From positions 1 through 49,385 of the forward strand of contig NZ_CANNCR010000031.1 in the NCBI RefSeq assembly GCF_947503125.1: 49,385 bases of DNA, given 5' to 3'. The translations under genes were made by a program, and so were the position numbers. This document shows, one piece after another, positions 9,071 to 16,549 of this stretch (within the stretch, counting starts at the first letter, position 1; each line of letters opens with the position of its first letter). The notes beneath the pieces were generated by a model. That model was not told the DNA's origin. It worked only from the letters and a program-made list of their open reading frames with translations, and did no database searches. This DNA comes from an uncultured Metabacillus sp. Its GTDB lineage: Bacteria; Bacillota; Bacilli; Bacillales; Bacillaceae.

Positions 9071-9209
9071 TAAATAGTTGTTTTACAAATCCCATCAACA
9101 TGTATTTAACAATATTTCGTGTTTTTAGAATATTACAAACAAAAAGATAAGTAAAATATATATTTTTTAACGGATTTCTAAAAAAAAAATTATAATCACT
9201 ATGTTAAGA

Positions 9210-9232
9210 AGAGGAATATTTGTCATTCCTCT
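9210..9232 (-). terminator. Hairpin after second lysR gene
   Basis: The arms AGAGGAAT / ATTCCTCT lie just past the stop of the LysR gene. The T tract after the stem is weak, so termination may be partial and could let lysR transcription reach the CitMHS gene. Confidence 0.45.
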
Positions 9233-9237
9233 ATTCT

Positions 9238-10101
9238 TTAAATATTGGGATGTTCATTTAAAAAATCGATGAAGTTTTTAACCGTTGATAGTTTTAATGA
9301 ATCTTGATTATACATTAACCATGTAGATCTAAATACTGGTTCCCCATTGTTATAAAATAATTCTTTGATTTGCAGGTTATCTGAAGGTTGTAAACAAATT
9401 TGAGGCACAATGGCGATCCCTAAATCATTTTTCACCATTTCTTTACAGGTTTCTAATCGATCTGTTTCCATCATGATGAAGGGGGGCTCAGAAAATCTGT
9501 CATGCCACCATCCGTTAATAAGCGCTTTTAACGTGTTATCTGTTTTGTAATTAATAAATGGGAGGGCAGGTAAATTTCCTATATCAATTTCTTTTTTTGA
9601 AATTAAACATAGTTTCTCCTTGTGCAATAACGTTCTTTTTCTATACCATTCGTAATTTCCGCGCAGGATGCCTAATTGTACCGTATCGGTGGTAAGAAGA
9701 TTTAAAATATCCGTACTCCAGCCTGTATTTATATTAAACTGTACATTTGGAAACTTCGTTGAAAAACTTTTCAAGATCTTTGGCAGCTTATATTGTGCAA
9801 AGTTACTTGAAACGCCTAACCTTAATGTTCCTCTAACCTCATTTTGCATATTAACCATAAAATCTTTTGTTTTTTGCAATTTTTTGATCATTTCTTCTGA
9901 ATACTCAACTAAATGTAAGCCTTCTGAAGTAAATTCAATGCCCCCTTTAATTTTAAAAAACAGTTTTGTGCCAAACTCCTTTTCTAAATTTTTTAGACGG
10001 TATGTTAATGCCGGCTGAGAAATATATAATCGTTCTGACGCACGGCTAATATTTTTCTCTTGATATAAAATTCGGATTGCATTCCAGTCTTTCTCATCCA
10101 T
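9238..10101 (-). CDS. LysR-family regulator (second paralog)
   Basis: A 287-aa LysR regulator, paralog of the protein at 4794-5657: same length, same MDE(K/R)DW start and closely similar sequence to the end (YNQDSLKLSTVKNFIDF against YHKDSLKLNIVKAFVDF). The DNA-binding helix is NISRASERLYISQPALTYRL. ATG 10101 follows AGGAG and makes the two paralogs align; a longer frame upstream has no ribosome site. It is divergent from the PrpF-family gene, its likely target, and lies in line with the CitMHS gene downstream. The pair suggests that uptake/dehydrogenation and isomerisation answer to related but different effectors (inference). Confidence 0.9.
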   Translation of the reverse strand: MDEKDWNAIRILYQEKNISRASERLYISQPALTYRLKNLEKEFGTKLFFKIKGGIEFTSEGLHLVEYSEEMIKKLQKTKDFMVNMQNEVRGTLRLGVSSNFAQYKLPKILKSFSTKFPNVQFNINTGWSTDILNLLTTDTVQLGILRGNYEWYRKRTLLHKEKLCLISKKEIDIGNLPALPFINYKTDNTLKALINGWWHDRFSEPPFIMMETDRLETCKEMVKNDLGIAIVPQICLQPSDNLQIKELFYNNGEPVFRSTWLMYNQDSLKLSTVKNFIDFLNEHPNI

Positions 10102-10194
10102 CAGGCTCAGCTCCTGTCTACTAATTATAAATATTTTTTTGTGTTTTTCTAATAAAATATCTATTTTACTTATGATCATTCCTATCATACTATA

Positions 10195-10222
10195 TTTTTA
10201 AAAGCACCGGTACTTTTAAAAA
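10195..10222. promoter_or_regulatory. 28-bp near-perfect palindrome before the PrpF-family gene
   Basis: The arms TTTTTAAAAG and CTTTTAAAAA flank a central ACCGGT, giving 13 of 14 paired positions. It lies in the lysR/prpF-type divergent promoter, 27 bp before the start codon. It could be the operator of the adjacent LysR regulator or an RNA hairpin in a short leader. Confidence 0.5.
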
Positions 10223-10248
10223 GTGAATCAGAAAAGGTGGTTAAGAAG

Positions 10249-11376
10249 ATGAGAGTGCCTGTTGTTGTTATGCGTGGTGGAACGAGCAAGGCTGTGTTTC
10301 TTAATTTTGATGATATGCCATCAGACCGTCTACTTTGGGAAGAATTTTTGTTGGATATTATGGGAAGTCCTGATCAAAGACAAATTGACGGGCTTGGTGG
10401 AGCAAATTCATTAACAAGTAAAGCAGCCATTATCAAAAAATCTGATCTGGAAGAGATCGATGTAGAATATACATTTGCCCAAGTAAGCATCGAAAATCAA
10501 TTAGTAGATTTTAAAGGAAACTGTGGAAATATTTCCTCTGCTGTTGGCCCTTATGCTATTGAACAGGGCATGGTTCCCGCGATTGAGCCTATTACAAGAG
10601 TGAGAATATTTAATACCAATACACAAAAGGTGATTATTGCTGAGGTAGAGGTAGAAAATGGCCAAGTGAAAACGGAGGGTATGTGTTCAATTCCTGGTGT
10701 TCCTGGTACTGGTTCCCCTATTTATCTTTCATTCACAAGAGCAGAAGGGGCAGTAACGGGAAAACTATTTCCTACTGGTAATCCTATTGATGTCATTCAA
10801 TCTCCTAAAGGACCTATCAATATTTCGATTATTGACGTGGCTAACCCGCTCGTTTTTGTTCATGCTCATAATGTTGGTTTAACAGGTACTGAGCAGCCCC
10901 ATGAACTGACAACAGAGAAGTTAAATGAACTGGAGGAAATCAGGTCTATAGCAGCCGAGATGTGTCAATTTTCTACCAAGGATGAGGCAACACAAAAATC
11001 ACCCGCTGTCCCGAAGATGACCATTATCGCTCCTCCTCAAGATTTTATCGATGTGACAGGTGTTGAAAGAAAGGCTGCAGATATGGACAGTACGATCAGA
11101 ATGATATCTATGCAAAAACCTCATCAAGCATTAGCGATAACCGGCGCCATTTGTACAACAGCAGGAGCATTTTTAAAAGAGACAATCGTATCTGACATAA
11201 TCAGTGTAAAGAAAGAAGTGGTCCGTTTAGCACATCCTGCTGGGATCATGGAAACTAAGGTTGATTTAATCGCAGGAAATATTAGCGCAATCAAGGTCGT
11301 GCGTACAGCACGGATGATTTTAGAAGGCTATGTCTATACGAAGAAAAATTACGATTTTACTTCAAAGTTAGCTTGA
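10249..11376 (+). CDS. PrpF-family isomerase (2-methylaconitate/aconitate cis-trans type)
   Basis: A 375-aa protein of the PrpF family, whose members shift double bonds or cis-trans geometry in methylaconitate, methylitaconate or aconitate without cofactors. Family marks are VVVMRGGTSKAVF at the N-terminus, DGLGGANSLTSKAAI, DFKGNCGNISSAVGPYAIE (the Cys-containing active-site loop) and HPAGIMETKV near the end. I start at ATG 10249 after AGGTGG rather than at GTG 10237, which overlaps that site. Beside tcuA-, citM- and lysR-type genes, and with no prpBCD genes in view, the likely reaction is trans-/cis-aconitate interconversion rather than the methylcitrate cycle (inference). Confidence 0.8.
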   Translation: MRVPVVVMRGGTSKAVFLNFDDMPSDRLLWEEFLLDIMGSPDQRQIDGLGGANSLTSKAAIIKKSDLEEIDVEYTFAQVSIENQLVDFKGNCGNISSAVGPYAIEQGMVPAIEPITRVRIFNTNTQKVIIAEVEVENGQVKTEGMCSIPGVPGTGSPIYLSFTRAEGAVTGKLFPTGNPIDVIQSPKGPINISIIDVANPLVFVHAHNVGLTGTEQPHELTTEKLNELEEIRSIAAEMCQFSTKDEATQKSPAVPKMTIIAPPQDFIDVTGVERKAADMDSTIRMISMQKPHQALAITGAICTTAGAFLKETIVSDIISVKKEVVRLAHPAGIMETKVDLIAGNISAIKVVRTARMILEGYVYTKKNYDFTSKLA

Positions 11377-11449
11377 GTCATATTTTTCTAGAAAGAAAGA
11401 TAAACATTTAGAATAAAACTAAGGTGAGGATAAGTTGGGAGGAGCTATC

Positions 11450-11596
11450 ATGTGGGTCATTACAACCTTTTTCAATAAAAAGATGACAATGTACGAATTT
11501 GATACGGAAAAAGAAGCCAAGGAGGCTTTTTGTAAGATAAAAGGTGATAAATTTCTTTCGGAGATTGTTTATTTTAATGATTATGGGGCTGTCTAA
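11450..11596 (+). CDS. Small uncharacterised protein, 48 aa
   Basis: A short gene with a strong GGGAGGAG site 5 nt before ATG 11450. The 48-aa product begins MWVITTFFNKKMTMYEFDTE, then a short charged helix (EKEAKEAFCKIKG) and KFLSEIVYFND. It reads like a small beta-alpha-beta protein of a kind I have seen in other Bacillaceae, but I cannot name a function. The last three codons and the stop (GAV then TAA) lie within the left end of the MITE-like element at 11585-11714, so the natural C-terminus has probably been replaced. It has its own ribosome site and seems independent of the PrpF-family gene 73 bp upstream. Confidence 0.65.
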   Translation: MWVITTFFNKKMTMYEFDTEKEAKEAFCKIKGDKFLSEIVYFNDYGAV

Positions 11597-11714
11597 AAAG
11601 TCCATTTTAATGTAATATAACCCAAGATTTAAAACCCAAGAATGTTGATATAACAGCATTCTTGGGTTTTCTTTTTTCAAGATTGGGTTGAAAATTTACT
11701 TTTCGGACAGTCCC
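11585..11714. repeat. MITE-like element with internal terminator
   Basis: A 130-bp element with imperfect terminal inverted repeats: the left end GGGGCTGTCTAAAAAGT matches the reverse complement of the right end at most positions, and similarity continues through ATTTT. The ends resemble those of some IS families (GGCTGTC-type). Inside, AACCCAAGAATG (about 11633) pairs with CATTCTTGGGTT (about 11656) and is followed by T-rich sequence, a good terminator for both neighbours. The trinucleotide TAT flanks both ends. It touches the micro-ORF stop on one side and ends 2 bp short of the melA stop on the other. Confidence 0.55.
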
Positions 11715-11716
11715 TA

Positions 11717-13042
11717 TTACGAAAAAGAAACGGTTTTACGTTCTTCGAATTTTGGAATCCAGTCACCGTGTGCTTCAATTAATTCATCGCACAATGCAAC
11801 GATGTCGTCGAGCGATAATTCAGCCGCTGTATGAGGGTCAAGCATCGCTGCTTGATAGATGTGTTCCCTCTTTTTTGTTACCGCTGCTTCAATAGTTAGA
11901 AGCTGTGTATTAATATTTGTTCTGTTAAGTGCTGCTAATTGCTCTGGTAGATCTCCTACATAGCATGGTGTGATGCCGCTGCGATCAGCAACACAGGACA
12001 CTTCCACAACTGCTTTTTCCGGTAAGTTGCTAATTAATCGTCCTGTATTAAGAATATTTCCGCCGAATTTAAATGGAACATTTGTCTCAATCGCTTCAAT
12101 GATTCGGGATCCATATTCATGTGAACGTTGATGAGTAAGCTGTGCATTGTTAACAATCTCGTCACGCATTTTTTCCCAGCGTTCAATTTGGTCAACGCAA
12201 CGGCGCGGGTACTCATCAAGAGGGATATTGTATTTCTCTATGAGCTCCGGATAATGACGTTTAATGAAGTATGGATGATATTCCGCATTATGCTCAGATG
12301 ACTCGGTTACATAATAACCGAACTTATCCATTAGTTCAAAGCGGACCATATCATCATGCTTAGTTAGTTGTTTTTCTCTTGCACGACGTTTAATTTCCGG
12401 ATATAAATCTTTACCGTCACGCTTGATTTCAAGGAGCCAGGCCATATGATTAATACCAGCGATTTTTTCTTCGATACCTTCATGATCCATACCTAAAGAC
12501 TTGAGCAGGTGCTCGCTGCAAACCTGTACACTGTGGCATAATCCAACTGTTTTGACATTTGTATAGCGCAGCATTGCTCCTGTTAATGTGGCCATTGGAT
12601 TTGTATAGTTTAATAACAGAGCATCTGGACAAACCTCTTCGATATCTTTGGCAAAATCCCACATAACCGGAATGGTGCGAAGTGAACGGAAAATGCCGCC
12701 GATTCCAATTGTGTCGGCAATTGTTTGGCGGAGCCCGTATTTTTTAGGGATTTCAAAGTCGATTACTGTACTTGGTTTATAGCCTCCGACTTGAATGGCA
12801 TTAATCACATATTTTGCTTCTCTTAAGGCTTCCTTACGATCTGTATAGGCTTTAACAACTACATTTGCCTTTAAGCTTTGCTTTAAGTTATTTAGCATGC
12901 TTTCGGAATCCTTTAAGCGTTGCTCATCAATATCAAATAAAGCGAATTCGAACCCGGCTAAAGCTGGGACAAACATACAATCACCTAGAACATTTTTGGC
13001 AAAAACTGTGCTTCCAGCTCCGATAAACGTAATTTTTGACAT
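11717..13042 (-). CDS. melA: Alpha-galactosidase/alpha-glucosidase, GH4 (MelA-like)
   Basis: A 441-aa glycoside hydrolase of family 4, which uses NAD and a divalent metal for an oxidation-elimination mechanism. Seen are the N-terminal nucleotide-binding KITFIGAGSTVFAKN, the NYTNPMATLTGA motif, the metal-binding VGLCHSVQ (Cys-His) and INHMAWLL with the second metal His. The size is right for MelA (B. subtilis MelA about 432 aa), which splits melibiose and raffinose-type sugars. ATG 13042 follows GGGAGGT; an in-frame ATG 16 codons upstream lacks a site. It is divergent from an AraC-type regulator, with a cre-like box between them. GH4 enzymes differ in sugar and anomer specificity, so the substrate is likely, not certain. 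Confidence 0.85.
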   Translation of the reverse strand: MSKITFIGAGSTVFAKNVLGDCMFVPALAGFEFALFDIDEQRLKDSESMLNNLKQSLKANVVVKAYTDRKEALREAKYVINAIQVGGYKPSTVIDFEIPKKYGLRQTIADTIGIGGIFRSLRTIPVMWDFAKDIEEVCPDALLLNYTNPMATLTGAMLRYTNVKTVGLCHSVQVCSEHLLKSLGMDHEGIEEKIAGINHMAWLLEIKRDGKDLYPEIKRRAREKQLTKHDDMVRFELMDKFGYYVTESSEHNAEYHPYFIKRHYPELIEKYNIPLDEYPRRCVDQIERWEKMRDEIVNNAQLTHQRSHEYGSRIIEAIETNVPFKFGGNILNTGRLISNLPEKAVVEVSCVADRSGITPCYVGDLPEQLAALNRTNINTQLLTIEAAVTKKREHIYQAAMLDPHTAAELSLDDIVALCDELIEAHGDWIPKFEERKTVSFS

Positions 13043-13131
13043 AAAAGTACCTCCCAATAAAGTGAAACAGAGACTGTCTATTTTAAACAAAGGATAAAAA
13101 ATTGCTTTGGAAAATAGAGTGGCATCTCTTA

Positions 13132-13160
13132 TTCAACTTTGTATTTTTTATTGTTATAAT
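13132..13160 (+). promoter_or_regulatory. Probable sigma-A promoter of the AraC gene
   Basis: TTCAAC (13132-13137), a 17-bp spacer and TATAAT (13155-13160) predict a start near 13167, inside the cre-like box. Confidence 0.45.
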
Positions 13161-13164
13161 TATG

Positions 13165-13178
13165 GTAAAACGTTTACA
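13165..13178 (+). promoter_or_regulatory. cre-like site in melA/araC intergenic region
   Basis: GTAAAACGTTTACA is nearly palindromic and matches 12 of 14 consensus positions. It overlaps the predicted AraC-gene transcription start, as expected for carbon catabolite repression of a sugar locus. Confidence 0.5.
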
Positions 13179-13221
13179 ATCTAACTTCAATGGTAAGTTA
13201 GTGTGATTTGGGGGTAGAATA

Positions 13222-14127
13222 TTGTCTTTTTCTAATCGTAAAACAAAAGGGAATGATTATGGAACATACGGTTTTCGCTTTCATGAAGCACTTCCTAATG
13301 ATGTGGCAAATATTTCGGTAATCGGCCGGGAAAAGAGAATGTTTGGTGAGGTTTATGATTGGCACGGATTAAAGCGCAAAGATATTGGTACATATGTGTT
13401 TCAATATACGCTGTCAGGAGTGGGCAGGCTCGATAAAAATGGGAAAAGCTATTCGTTAGAAGCTGGGGAAGCATTCATCGTCGAGATTCCTAGTGATCAT
13501 CGCTATTATTTGCCAACGGATAGTGAAGAGTGGGAATTTGTCTTTATCACACTTGTGGGAAACGAAGCTGCCGCTTGTTGGCGGTTTATAAACGAACAGA
13601 GCGGCCCGGTTTTGAAAATTCCTCCAGATTCCAAGCTGATTCAGCTGTTGCTGAGAAACTATCATGACACATATGAGCAAAAGATTACAGACGCATACGT
13701 TGCTTCAGCAAAAGCATATGAGTTTATTATGGAGTGTTACCGTTTTACAAGGAATATTGAAAAAACAGCACAAGAGTTTTCGCTTCAAATTACGAAAGCT
13801 TTATCCTTTATCCAAACACATTATCATGAACCGATTACGCTTGATGAAATCGCTGCTATATCCGGCTATTCAAGGTATTACTTTATCAAACAGTTTCAAC
13901 AGCAGCTGAATATGACACCTGTTCAATACCTGACAAAAGTCAGAATTCAAAAGGCTGCGGAGCTGCTTCGCTCAACAAGCCTCACGGTTACAGACATTGC
14001 TGCCCAAGTTGGCTATGCAAATGCCAACTATTTCAACAAAGTGTTCCGCAAAGTAGTCGGTGTCTCTGCCGGCACATTTCGAGACAGCAAGGACTTTGTC
14101 GAGATCGATCATTTGATTATTGATTAA
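13222..14127 (+). CDS. AraC-family regulator of the GH4 locus
   Basis: A 301-aa regulator with an N-terminal cupin-type sensing domain (about residues 10-150, including QYTLSGVGRLDKNGKSYSL) and the C-terminal AraC/XylS DNA-binding domain (ITLDEIAAISGYSRYYFIKQ; second helix DIAAQVGYANANYFNKVF). Start codon is TTG 13222, preceded by TTGGGGGT. It is divergent from the GH4 gene, whose expression it most likely activates when the sugar is present. The sugar-sensing domain in front of the DNA-binding domain is the standard AraC order, unlike the regulator at 2202-3089. Confidence 0.88.
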   Translation: MSFSNRKTKGNDYGTYGFRFHEALPNDVANISVIGREKRMFGEVYDWHGLKRKDIGTYVFQYTLSGVGRLDKNGKSYSLEAGEAFIVEIPSDHRYYLPTDSEEWEFVFITLVGNEAAACWRFINEQSGPVLKIPPDSKLIQLLLRNYHDTYEQKITDAYVASAKAYEFIMECYRFTRNIEKTAQEFSLQITKALSFIQTHYHEPITLDEIAAISGYSRYYFIKQFQQQLNMTPVQYLTKVRIQKAAELLRSTSLTVTDIAAQVGYANANYFNKVFRKVVGVSAGTFRDSKDFVEIDHLIID

Positions 14128-14143
14128 GTTTGTGAAGATGGCA

Positions 14144-15067
14144 TCATGAATCGGTCAGCTTTGTTGCTTCCATGAACAATGCTTGGATAAACTTTTTCAT
14201 ATTAATGCGGCTCTGGCTGTTTGCTGTTTTACTTTTGTCTTCTAGTTCGAGCATTTTTTTTCGCACTTCTGAGAAATCAAAAAAGGTAGAAGCATAGGCT
14301 TCAAATTTAGGATTCGTATAGTCTGTTAATCCCAATGAAGCAATATGGATAAGCGCCTGGTAAAGAGCACGGCGGACACGCTGCTCAGAGGCTTTCATTT
14401 CTTTCAGGATTTCAGCTTCTTTCGCTTGAGCTCCCAGCTTTTTCGCAGCAATACTAGCAAAAATGTCCTTTAAAGATGGAAAGGCATAGGCAGAACCGAG
14501 TCTTTCTTTTTCCTTTTGGAGAAATGTAATGATTTTAAGCAAATCCTCGCTGCCGCCTTCACCAATCATCCCTAGATCGGTAATTAAGGAACGTCCCGCT
14601 TCCATGATACTTTTTGAATGAGGGAAGGGGATGAACGCGGACTGAGGGTGGCCTGTAAATAAGCTTAACGACTCTTGTATACCTCGTATCGATTGTTCTA
14701 ACAGCACCCGCTCGTTTACTTTTTTTAATATGCTTGTAATTTCACGATGGTTTAGAGGTTTTGTAATGTAATATTCCGCCCCCAAACTATAAGCTTCGCC
14801 AATCAATTCCTTTGCTTCGATTTGCGAAATCATCACAAATTTCCCTTGAAACCCATCAGCAAGAGCTTGGATTGTTTCAATTCCATCTCGTATTGGCATA
14901 AGCAAATCAATTAAAACTACATTCACTTTTTTTAATGTTAGCAAGCCATTGTCTACTAATGATCCGTCCTCAGCTTCACCTACCACAGTCCCTAAATCTT
15001 CGTCTTCAATGATTTCTGTCAGCATCGCTCGAATGGCGGGGTCGTCATCGATAATAAAGTAATTCAT
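14144..15067 (-). CDS. glnL: Response regulator, GlnL/YcbB family
   Basis: A 307-aa response regulator. The receiver (residues 1-120) has the acidic pair DDD near the start, phospho-acceptor Asp in VVLIDLLMPIRDG and Lys in YYITKPLN. The C-terminal half is the YcbB-type output domain (GMIGEGGSEDLLKI, MKASEQRVRRALYQALIHIA, PKFEAYASTFFDF), close to B. subtilis GlnL, the partner of GlnK in glutamine-responsive control. ATG 15067 overlaps the kinase stop as ATGA, so the two are translationally coupled. Its likely target is the divergent symporter-aspA-maeA operon with 10-bp direct repeats in its promoter; GlnL of B. subtilis binds direct repeats of that same period. Confidence 0.87.
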   Translation of the reverse strand: MNYFIIDDDPAIRAMLTEIIEDEDLGTVVGEAEDGSLVDNGLLTLKKVNVVLIDLLMPIRDGIETIQALADGFQGKFVMISQIEAKELIGEAYSLGAEYYITKPLNHREITSILKKVNERVLLEQSIRGIQESLSLFTGHPQSAFIPFPHSKSIMEAGRSLITDLGMIGEGGSEDLLKIITFLQKEKERLGSAYAFPSLKDIFASIAAKKLGAQAKEAEILKEMKASEQRVRRALYQALIHIASLGLTDYTNPKFEAYASTFFDFSEVRKKMLELEDKSKTANSQSRINMKKFIQALFMEATKLTDS

Positions 15068-16338
15068 CTTATACATCCTTTCTCTATCAACGCACATATT
15101 GGAAGCTCAATGATAAAGGTGGTTTCTTTTTCGCTTAGCATAAGCCTAATTTGGCCACCCCATTTTTCGACTGTTTGTTTCACATAGGATAAACCAATCC
15201 CTGTTGAAGAGTTTCCAATTGAATCAAACTTTGTTGTAAATCCTTCTGTAAAAATGACTTCCTTAAGCTTAGGTGCAATGCCAGGTCCATTGTCACTGAC
15301 AGAAAATTCCACATATTGATCCTTTCTTTTCACAACCAATGATACGTAACCCTCTTCTTTAATGGCTTCCACAGAATTGGCCAATAAATTATTGATTAAT
15401 GATAAAACCATAAATACATGATAAGGAGAGTGATCGCCATCTATATGCAAGGAAAAAGAAACATCTTTGCCAAGGGACTCTGCATAGCGTCTATTGGACA
15501 CAATCATGATGTTACTTAGTTGTTCGATTTCCATATAATCCTGGAGGCTTTCAGATGACATCAGTTCTGATAATCCTGCATAAATCCGCTGATTATCTTT
15601 TTTAATCTCATGCACAAGACCGGCAATCTGCAGCGCTGTTTGCGCCTCTTTTCCGTTTGCTTCCTGTGATTTTAACCGCCGATAAAAATCATAACACATG
15701 CCAGTGATTTCTTCCGCGTTTTGCATCGTTTTTTTCAATTGGACCGATTCTTCATACAAGTTTGAAATAAAAAGCAGCATTTTTTCCGTTTGACGGCGCT
15801 GCTCTTCCTCTGCTAATTTTGCTTCCCTCAGCTTGAAAATATTAAAAAAACCAAGAACAAAAAAGCTTCGGATAAAGGCAATGATCACAAGCTGCCGGGT
15901 CTCAAGCAAAGATATGTCCTCATTATAGACCAGGGAGGAACGTAGCAACATCTCCGATAAGCTTGCCATTATCTCAATAGCTACCCCTAAGATTCCAATC
16001 ATAAATGGTTGATCATGCCGTTCGTTCATCTTCCACCAATGAAAAAGGACCGCGTAAATGACGTAATAGGAAAAGGCGGGGAGATGAAGATACAACGCTT
16101 CTTCAAGTGATATGTCTCTTAAACCAACGGCTAGAAAAAATCGAAGAGCAAACACGCTCGTTCCTGTTAAAATGCCTGCAAGAATCGCGTGCACTCTCTT
16201 TCCCCATAATAAAAACAAGAAAAAGACTGGTGTCCCCAAACTAACTCTGAATGTATCATCAAATGGATAAAACTTAAATTCACCGGCTAAAGGCACCGTG
16301 ATCATCATTAATAATAAAAACCATGTACGTTCTTTCAA
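15064..16338 (-). CDS. glnK: Sensor histidine kinase, GlnK/YcbA family
   Basis: A 424-aa membrane histidine kinase. Five to six membrane segments fill the first ~190 residues, followed by a coiled linker, a degenerate phospho-acceptor region (LVHEIKKDNQRIYAGL) and an HATPase domain with the N box NNLLANSVEAI, DNGPGI, and GFTTKF...STGIGLSYVKQ. This matches the GlnK type, in which the sensor is the membrane part. TTG 16338 lies 5 nt after GGGAGGG; the longer frame has no site. The signal could be external glutamate, aspartate or glutamine (inference from the target operon). Confidence 0.85.
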   Translation of the reverse strand: MKERTWFLLLMMITVPLAGEFKFYPFDDTFRVSLGTPVFFLFLLWGKRVHAILAGILTGTSVFALRFFLAVGLRDISLEEALYLHLPAFSYYVIYAVLFHWWKMNERHDQPFMIGILGVAIEIMASLSEMLLRSSLVYNEDISLLETRQLVIIAFIRSFFVLGFFNIFKLREAKLAEEEQRRQTEKMLLFISNLYEESVQLKKTMQNAEEITGMCYDFYRRLKSQEANGKEAQTALQIAGLVHEIKKDNQRIYAGLSELMSSESLQDYMEIEQLSNIMIVSNRRYAESLGKDVSFSLHIDGDHSPYHVFMVLSLINNLLANSVEAIKEEGYVSLVVKRKDQYVEFSVSDNGPGIAPKLKEVIFTEGFTTKFDSIGNSSTGIGLSYVKQTVEKWGGQIRLMLSEKETTFIIELPICALIEKGCIR

Positions 16339-16444
16339 GACGGTCCCTCCCGAATGACTAAATAAAAACATTACACATTGTACTGAAATAGCTAAAAAGT
16401 GAAAAGGGTTTTCATAGAGATATTTTATTTTCCTATTTGTTCTT

Positions 16445-16480
16445 GTAGGTTTTCGTAGGTTTCAGTAGGTTTCCGTAGGG
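16445..16480 (+). promoter_or_regulatory. 10-bp direct-repeat operator for the GlnL-type regulator
   Basis: Three and a half tandem units of GTAGGTTTYN, starting at 16445, 16455, 16465 and 16475, repeat at exactly one helical turn. They lie in the divergent region between the kinase gene and the symporter gene. Direct repeats with a 10-bp period are the known binding pattern of B. subtilis GlnL (TTTTGT-N4-TTTTGT), so this is the best operator candidate. Confidence 0.6.
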
Positions 16481-16510
16481 CGGAATATAAACTAATAATA
16501 ATCACGAGTT

Positions 16511-16524
16511 TGAAAGCGTTAACA
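16511..16524 (+). promoter_or_regulatory. Perfect cre site upstream of the symporter operon
   Basis: TGAAAGCGTTAACA fits all 14 positions of TGWAANCGNTNWCA. It is 26 bp before the symporter start codon, downstream of the likely promoter, where bound CcpA would act as a roadblock. Confidence 0.75.
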
Positions 16525-16549
16525 AATAAAGATACGAGGAGGAATTTTA

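Noticed and set aside
9668-10018. 116-codon frame on the plus strand
   Set aside because: It lies antisense within the LysR gene; its composition mirrors that gene.
11408-11680. 90-codon frame on the minus strand
   Set aside because: It covers the MITE-like element and the antisense of the micro-ORF; the plus-strand micro-ORF has the better ribosome site.
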